Below are positions 60,387 through 64,000 of a stretch of 64,000 bases of DNA, in pieces. The stretch is from Haloterrigena salifodinae (GTDB lineage: Archaea > Halobacteriota > Halobacteria > Halobacteriales > Natrialbaceae). The position numbers and the translations under genes are program-made. Every line of letters begins with the position of its first letter. Within the stretch, counting starts at the first letter, position 1. The stretch is taken from contig NZ_RQWN01000003.1 of the NCBI RefSeq assembly GCF_003977755.1, forward strand, positions 124,001-188,000, given 5' to 3'. Under the pieces are notes generated by a model. The model made no database searches. It worked only from the letters and a program-made list of their open reading frames with translations, and was not told the DNA's origin.

Positions 60387-60442
60387 TCGCTATCACCACC
60401 CCTGGCGGCCCCCCGGTCGCCAACCCTGGTCCCGACCGACCG

Positions 60443-61147
60443 TCACTTCCCCAGCAGCCGCGCGATATCCTCGTCGGTCGCTTCGGTCGACGGCTCGACG
60501 GCGAACTCGAACTCGCCGTCGGGTTCGTCGGCCCCGTCGGTCCACGCCGCCAGCAGATCAGCGACCTCCTCGTCGGTCGCTTCCGGCAGCGATTCCTCGC
60601 TGCCCTCCTCGGCGACGACCGCGTCGAAAATCTCCCCGAACGTCGAGACGACGCGATCCTCGTGGCGCGTCGGATCGAAGTGAAAGTGCGCGTACGCGTC
60701 GACGCTCGAGAGCCGATTGGTCAACACGTGCGCGAACTGGAAGACGTCCTTCGGCGGCGTCGAGCGGAGCAAGGCGTCCAGCGAATCGAAACAGACCGTG
60801 AGTTGTTCGTCGGACCAGTATTTACAGAAGCGACTGACGGCGACACCGATGGTGGAGAGGTCGGTCGGATCGCGAACCGTGTCGACGACGACGCGCTCCT
60901 CGAAGTCGCGGGCCGACTCGGCGGTGTCCTCGATCAGGACGTCTCCGACCGTCAGGAGGCCAACCTTCCCGGTCACCGCGTCCGGATCCGGTCGATCCGG
61001 CCGGTTATCCGCGAACGAAACCCTGAGATCTGCCGTCGCGCCGGTGTCGTGGCAGAGATCCGGACAGACGGCTGGCTCGCACTGTTTCTCGTGAACGAGC
61101 AAGACGTTCGCCGGCGGATCGATCGCGGAAGGGGTTGCTGGCTCCAT
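60443..61147 (-). CDS. DUF7504-like signalling/regulatory protein
   Basis: 234 residues from MEPATPSAIDPPANVLLVHE. An N-terminal RecA-like core without a clear Walker A, two Cys in EPAVCPDLCHDTG, a central stretch TVCFDSLDALLRSTPPKDVF, and an acidic C-terminal pair of short repeats (EEVADLLAAWTDG, DEDIARLLGK). Such KaiC-like degenerate proteins (DUF7504) are abundant in haloarchaea with unknown function. The C-terminal motif probably binds a partner. The frame open to 62188 is shadow sequence of the helicase. Confidence 0.75.
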   Translation of the reverse strand: MEPATPSAIDPPANVLLVHEKQCEPAVCPDLCHDTGATADLRVSFADNRPDRPDPDAVTGKVGLLTVGDVLIEDTAESARDFEERVVVDTVRDPTDLSTIGVAVSRFCKYWSDEQLTVCFDSLDALLRSTPPKDVFQFAHVLTNRLSSVDAYAHFHFDPTRHEDRVVSTFGEIFDAVVAEEGSEESLPEATDEEVADLLAAWTDGADEPDGEFEFAVEPSTEATDEDIARLLGK

Positions 61148-61284
61148 TGGTCTCTCCGGGCTGGTCCCCGGCGCTATTCGTATCTCGGACGACGCACTCT
61201 TTACCGTTCCGGCCGCTGATAGGTTCGGCAAAAGCGTTCCGGCCGATACGTGTGGAGTTGAAGTACGGACTGACTCGAGGGCGA

Positions 61285-63396
61285 CTACAGGTCGTCCTCG
61301 CGCAACTCGAGGTCGGCGATCAGTTCGTAGGGGTGGGCGTCCTTCCGGATGCCGTCCAGCAGGGCGAAGGCCTCGCCGGGATCGAGGAAGTGCTGGGTGA
61401 CCACCTGCCCCAGCGGCGTGGGTTCGAAGCCGTCGATGAAGTCGTACTCGAGGAGTTTGCCGATGGCGTGTTTGGTAGGGACGTCGCCGAGCATGCGGTC
61501 GTTGAGCGACTTGGCGGCCTTGCCGCCGACGGTAACGTTCGCCAACGTCTCCTCGACGGCCGCGGCCTCGTCGTAGTGGGTCATCACCGACTCCATATCG
61601 CCCTTGAGGAGCTTGAACGCGACCTCGTCCTCGGTCATCTCCATCGAGTTGTGATAGGAGCAGTCGGGTTCGACCAGCACGTACACCGTCCCCTTGTCGT
61701 GGTAGTCGGGTCGACCGGCACGGCCGAGCATCTGGTGGAACTCTTGGACGGAGAGCCACTCGATCCCCATCGCCAGCGAGTCGAAGACCACCTGCGAGGC
61801 CGGGAAGTCGACCCCCGCTGCGAGCGCGGCAGTTGTCACAACCGCCGATAGCTCCTGCTCGCCGAACTGGCGTTCGACCTTCTTCCGTCGCTTGTAGTCC
61901 AGCCCGGCGTGGTAGGGGGCGGCCGAGTAGTCCAGTTTCCGGCTGATCTCGTGACACCGCCGGCGGGAGTTCGTGAAGATGATCGTCTGCCCCCGATACC
62001 CCTTCGAGGACTCCGTGTCGAACTCCCGTTTGACCAGCTTGTTCTCGATGCGGACTTTCTCTTGGCCGTCGGCGAAGGTGACGTGGCGCTCGATGGGCAC
62101 CGGGCGCTCCTCGAACTCGATGAGCTTCGACTCGAGGGCCGTCGCGAGCTGTTCGGGGTTGCCGACGGTCGCCGAGAGGTAGACCCACTGGGCACCGCCG
62201 TAGTCGTCCCGCCGCTTCGCGCGCTGCTCACAGGTGTACTTGAGCCGCGAGATCAGACCGTCCAGACGGTGGCCCCGTTCCTCCTCCTTTAAGGTGTGAA
62301 CCTCGTCGATGACGACGGTCCCGATGTCGCCCATGTCCTTGCCCGTCCGCAGGGCGTGGTCGATCCCCTCGTAGGTGCCGACGATGACGTCGGCGTTCGG
62401 GTCGAACTGGTTGCCGTTGTCCGAAATGCGGCTCGCGCCGACCCGGATGGAGACGTCGACGAGGTGGCCGTACTCGTCCTGGAAGTCCTCGTACTTCTGG
62501 TTCGCGAGCGCGACGAGGGGCACGAGAAAGAGCATCTTCCCCTTGCCGTTCAGAACGCGGTCGATCCCGGTCATCTCGCCGACCAGCGTCTTCCCGGTCG
62601 CTGTCGCCGAGACGACCATCTGGTCGTCGCCGTCGAACAGGCCGTGGTCGACGGCGAGGCTCTGGACCGGCAACAGCGTCTCGAACCGGTCCTCGAGCAG
62701 GTTCTGCAGCCCCGGATGCAGGTTCAGCGAGTCCACCCGGACGGGGTCGACCTCGTCGGTCGTCGCCGAGATGGTATCGAACTTCGTCAGATCAGGATCT
62801 AGCTGTCCCTGCAGCAGGTTGACGATCCGCTCTAGATCCTGGACCTCGAGCATGAGGTCCTCGAGGCGCTCCTTCGCGGCGCCCGTCACCTCGCCGCTGC
62901 CCGAGTAGGTGAGCTGGCGCTCGAGTTCCTGGCGGGCGCAGTCGCGACAGATCCAATCGTTGTCATCCTTGACCGCGGTCTCCGTCGTGATCGGCGAGTA
63001 GCGCCCCGCGGAGGCGCAGTAGCGGCAGGTCCGGACGGCCTTGGTCTTGTCCTCGAGCTGGTAGCCCTCGAGCATCTCCCGCAGTTCGCGGCGCTTCTCG
63101 GGGGCGGTCTGCTCGGAGATGCGGATCCGCCCGGCGCGGCGGGCGAGTTCGACGAACTCGTCGGGCTGGCGGGGCTCCTCGCTCGAGCCCTGCTTCAGCC
63201 GGAACTTCGCGGGTCGGGGGCCCGCAGACGTCTCGGAGAGTCCGAGCTTCGCTCGGAACAGCCGCTGTCCGTCGCGCTCGACGACGACGAGGTAATCGTC
63301 ACCGGTCGCGTGACAAAAGATCGTTTCGACCTCCTGAACCTGCTTCGACACGAGTAGCCGTATGGCGGGACGGTATTTCAGCGGTTCGGACTGCAC
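61285..63396 (-). CDS. SF2 helicase with N-terminal Cys domain (DUF5814-type)
   Basis: 703 residues. About 180 residues of N-terminal domain with CRYCASAGR ... ICRDCARQE (zinc site), then a DEAD/H helicase: Walker A SATATGKT, DEVH box VVIDEVHTLKEEERG, SATVGNPEQL, and motif VI MLGRAGRPDYHDKGT. It is close to Hel308/Ski2-like helicases and to proteins annotated DUF5814 plus helicase in haloarchaea. RNA or DNA substrate unknown. Full length. Confidence 0.9.
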   Translation of the reverse strand: MQSEPLKYRPAIRLLVSKQVQEVETIFCHATGDDYLVVVERDGQRLFRAKLGLSETSAGPRPAKFRLKQGSSEEPRQPDEFVELARRAGRIRISEQTAPEKRRELREMLEGYQLEDKTKAVRTCRYCASAGRYSPITTETAVKDDNDWICRDCARQELERQLTYSGSGEVTGAAKERLEDLMLEVQDLERIVNLLQGQLDPDLTKFDTISATTDEVDPVRVDSLNLHPGLQNLLEDRFETLLPVQSLAVDHGLFDGDDQMVVSATATGKTLVGEMTGIDRVLNGKGKMLFLVPLVALANQKYEDFQDEYGHLVDVSIRVGASRISDNGNQFDPNADVIVGTYEGIDHALRTGKDMGDIGTVVIDEVHTLKEEERGHRLDGLISRLKYTCEQRAKRRDDYGGAQWVYLSATVGNPEQLATALESKLIEFEERPVPIERHVTFADGQEKVRIENKLVKREFDTESSKGYRGQTIIFTNSRRRCHEISRKLDYSAAPYHAGLDYKRRKKVERQFGEQELSAVVTTAALAAGVDFPASQVVFDSLAMGIEWLSVQEFHQMLGRAGRPDYHDKGTVYVLVEPDCSYHNSMEMTEDEVAFKLLKGDMESVMTHYDEAAAVEETLANVTVGGKAAKSLNDRMLGDVPTKHAIGKLLEYDFIDGFEPTPLGQVVTQHFLDPGEAFALLDGIRKDAHPYELIADLELREDDL

Positions 63397-63556
63397 CGAA
63401 CTCGAGCGCGAGCCGCGGAAGCGATCACTGCTGTCGGTTTCAGTGCGCCCCAGCGGACGGCGACGACGTATTCGTTCGTACCGCCGACGAGCGGACTATA
63501 GCCGTACATATCAATAATAGTGAATTACACATAGGAGAGATTGAATTCCCAATTCG

Positions 63557-64000
63557 ATGGATTTGAATCCGTTACGGGGAGTTCCGGGCGCTCGAAGCAG
63601 CTACGCACTCCGGTTCGGTGCCGCGCTCTTCGTGGTGTTGCTCGTCGTGGGAGTGTTCGGCGGCGTCATCTACGCACACACAGGCTCCGAACTCGAGGAC
63701 GACGTCGAGTCGCTGTTTCGAGCGGCGATCGCCGACGAAGTTAACGAACTCTCGACGACCGAGGAGATTGCCGCGACCTCCTCGCAGGTGGCCACGCTCG
63801 CGGAACGGACCGCCGCCACGAGCACGGACGCCCGCGAATCGGCTCGCCGGGCGATCGACGGGATGAACGCCATCGAAGCGGAGGCCAACGAGGCCGTCGC
63901 GGAGGTCGGCCGACTCGAGGACGAACTCGAGACGATCGACGATCTGCTGGCGTTCATCGGCGACGTGACCCGGGAGACGAACATGCTCGCGCTCAACGCC
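63557..64000 (+). CDS. Methyl-accepting chemotaxis-type transducer, 3' end outside window
   Basis: 148 codons visible, open at the right edge. One membrane helix (about 19-41, FGAALFVVLLVVGVFGGVIY), then only a short linker before the coiled-coil signalling region (EEIAATSSQVATLAERTAAT ... GDVTRETNMLALNA). No sensory or HAMP domain is visible between helix and signalling part, which is unusual. An SD-like AGGAGA (63533-63538) lies about 18 nt upstream. Probably a halobacterial transducer. Confidence 0.75.
   Translation, partial: MDLNPLRGVPGARSSYALRFGAALFVVLLVVGVFGGVIYAHTGSELEDDVESLFRAAIADEVNELSTTEEIAATSSQVATLAERTAATSTDARESARRAIDGMNAIEAEANEAVAEVGRLEDELETIDDLLAFIGDVTRETNMLALNA

Noticed and set aside
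61148-62188. Long N-terminal extension of the DUF7504-like gene
   Set aside because: The extra 347 codons are the shadow of the SF2 helicase gene on the same strand in another frame and are Arg/Gly-rich without motifs.
60047-64000. Second copy of the tRNA-Pro 3' end as attachment site
   Set aside because: I looked for the T-arm/acceptor sequence both here and in 50.4-59.9 kb and did not see a convincing repeat; an exact search could still find a diverged one.
1-64000. CRISPR arrays
   Set aside because: No regularly spaced repeat of 24-37 bp was seen anywhere; the only direct repeats are the tRNA-Asp units, the two C-tract units, and coding repeats.

Overview
The window is a stretch of haloarchaeal chromosome, most like the Natrialbaceae (Natrinema/Haloterrigena/Natronorubrum type). 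The basis is the split archaeal RNA polymerase operon (rpoH-B''-B'-A'-A''-nusA), an archaeal TFB, an MCM helicase, LysW-dependent arginine synthesis, a bacterio-opsin-activator type regulator, a PGF-CTERM surface protein, strongly acidic proteins with high-GC codons, and many genes whose start codon lies about 27-30 nt after a TATA-like box (leaderless mRNA). The genus is an inference.

Layout. 1-13.1 kb: the end of a CHAT-family protease-like protein, then on the minus strand rps7, rps12, an aldehyde dehydrogenase, nusA and the RNA polymerase subunits, with a V4R-like protein inserted on the plus strand. 13.4-14.7 kb: two tRNA-Asp genes in a duplicated segment, a tRNA 3' fragment, and a PD-(D/E)XK nuclease. 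14.8-17.5 kb: a REC-GAF-GAF-HTH regulator followed by two paralogous non-genic units (palindrome, TATA, hairpin, C-tract). 17.5-29.7 kb: housekeeping and orphan genes (two Pcm-type methyltransferases, zinc-finger protein, LURP-one protein, aminopeptidase, phosphoesterase, CDF transporter, methyltransferase, XPD/Rad3-like helicase, LigT-like protein, membrane-tethered winged-helix protein). 29.75-39.25 kb: the complete arginine pathway argG-argH-lysW-argX-argC-argB-argD-argE-argF, mostly with overlapping start and stop codons. An arginine-rich 30-codon mini-ORF precedes argG. 39.5-51.6 kb: membrane and regulatory proteins, thrC, tfb, the intein-bearing MCM, and secreted proteins.

51.8-60.0 kb is an accessory region, visibly richer in A+T in its first half. 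It holds a degenerate gene resembling halocin C8, AT-rich membrane micro-proteins, an IS1595-type transposase fragment, a 393-bp element with perfect 29-bp terminal inverted repeats, a cassette of three overlapping micro-genes, and a minus-strand plasmid/provirus-type replication operon (zinc-ribbon micro-protein, primase-helicase with a frameshift, winged-helix protein, small proteins). This operon sits directly at the 3' side of a tRNA-Pro gene. It looks like a decayed integrative element; I see neither an integrase nor the second attachment copy. 60.1-64.0 kb returns to core genes: a BofA-like membrane protein, a DUF7504-like protein, a large SF2 helicase, and the start of a chemotaxis-type transducer cut by the window end.

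Most interesting candidates: the arginine-rich leader ORF before argG (possible archaeal attenuation control), the two operator/TATA/hairpin/C-tract units at 17.0 and 17.4 kb, the halocin C8-like remnant, in-frame palindromic insertions inside argH, the MCM intein with an embedded helix-turn-helix, and the 29-bp inverted-repeat element carrying a membrane micro-protein.
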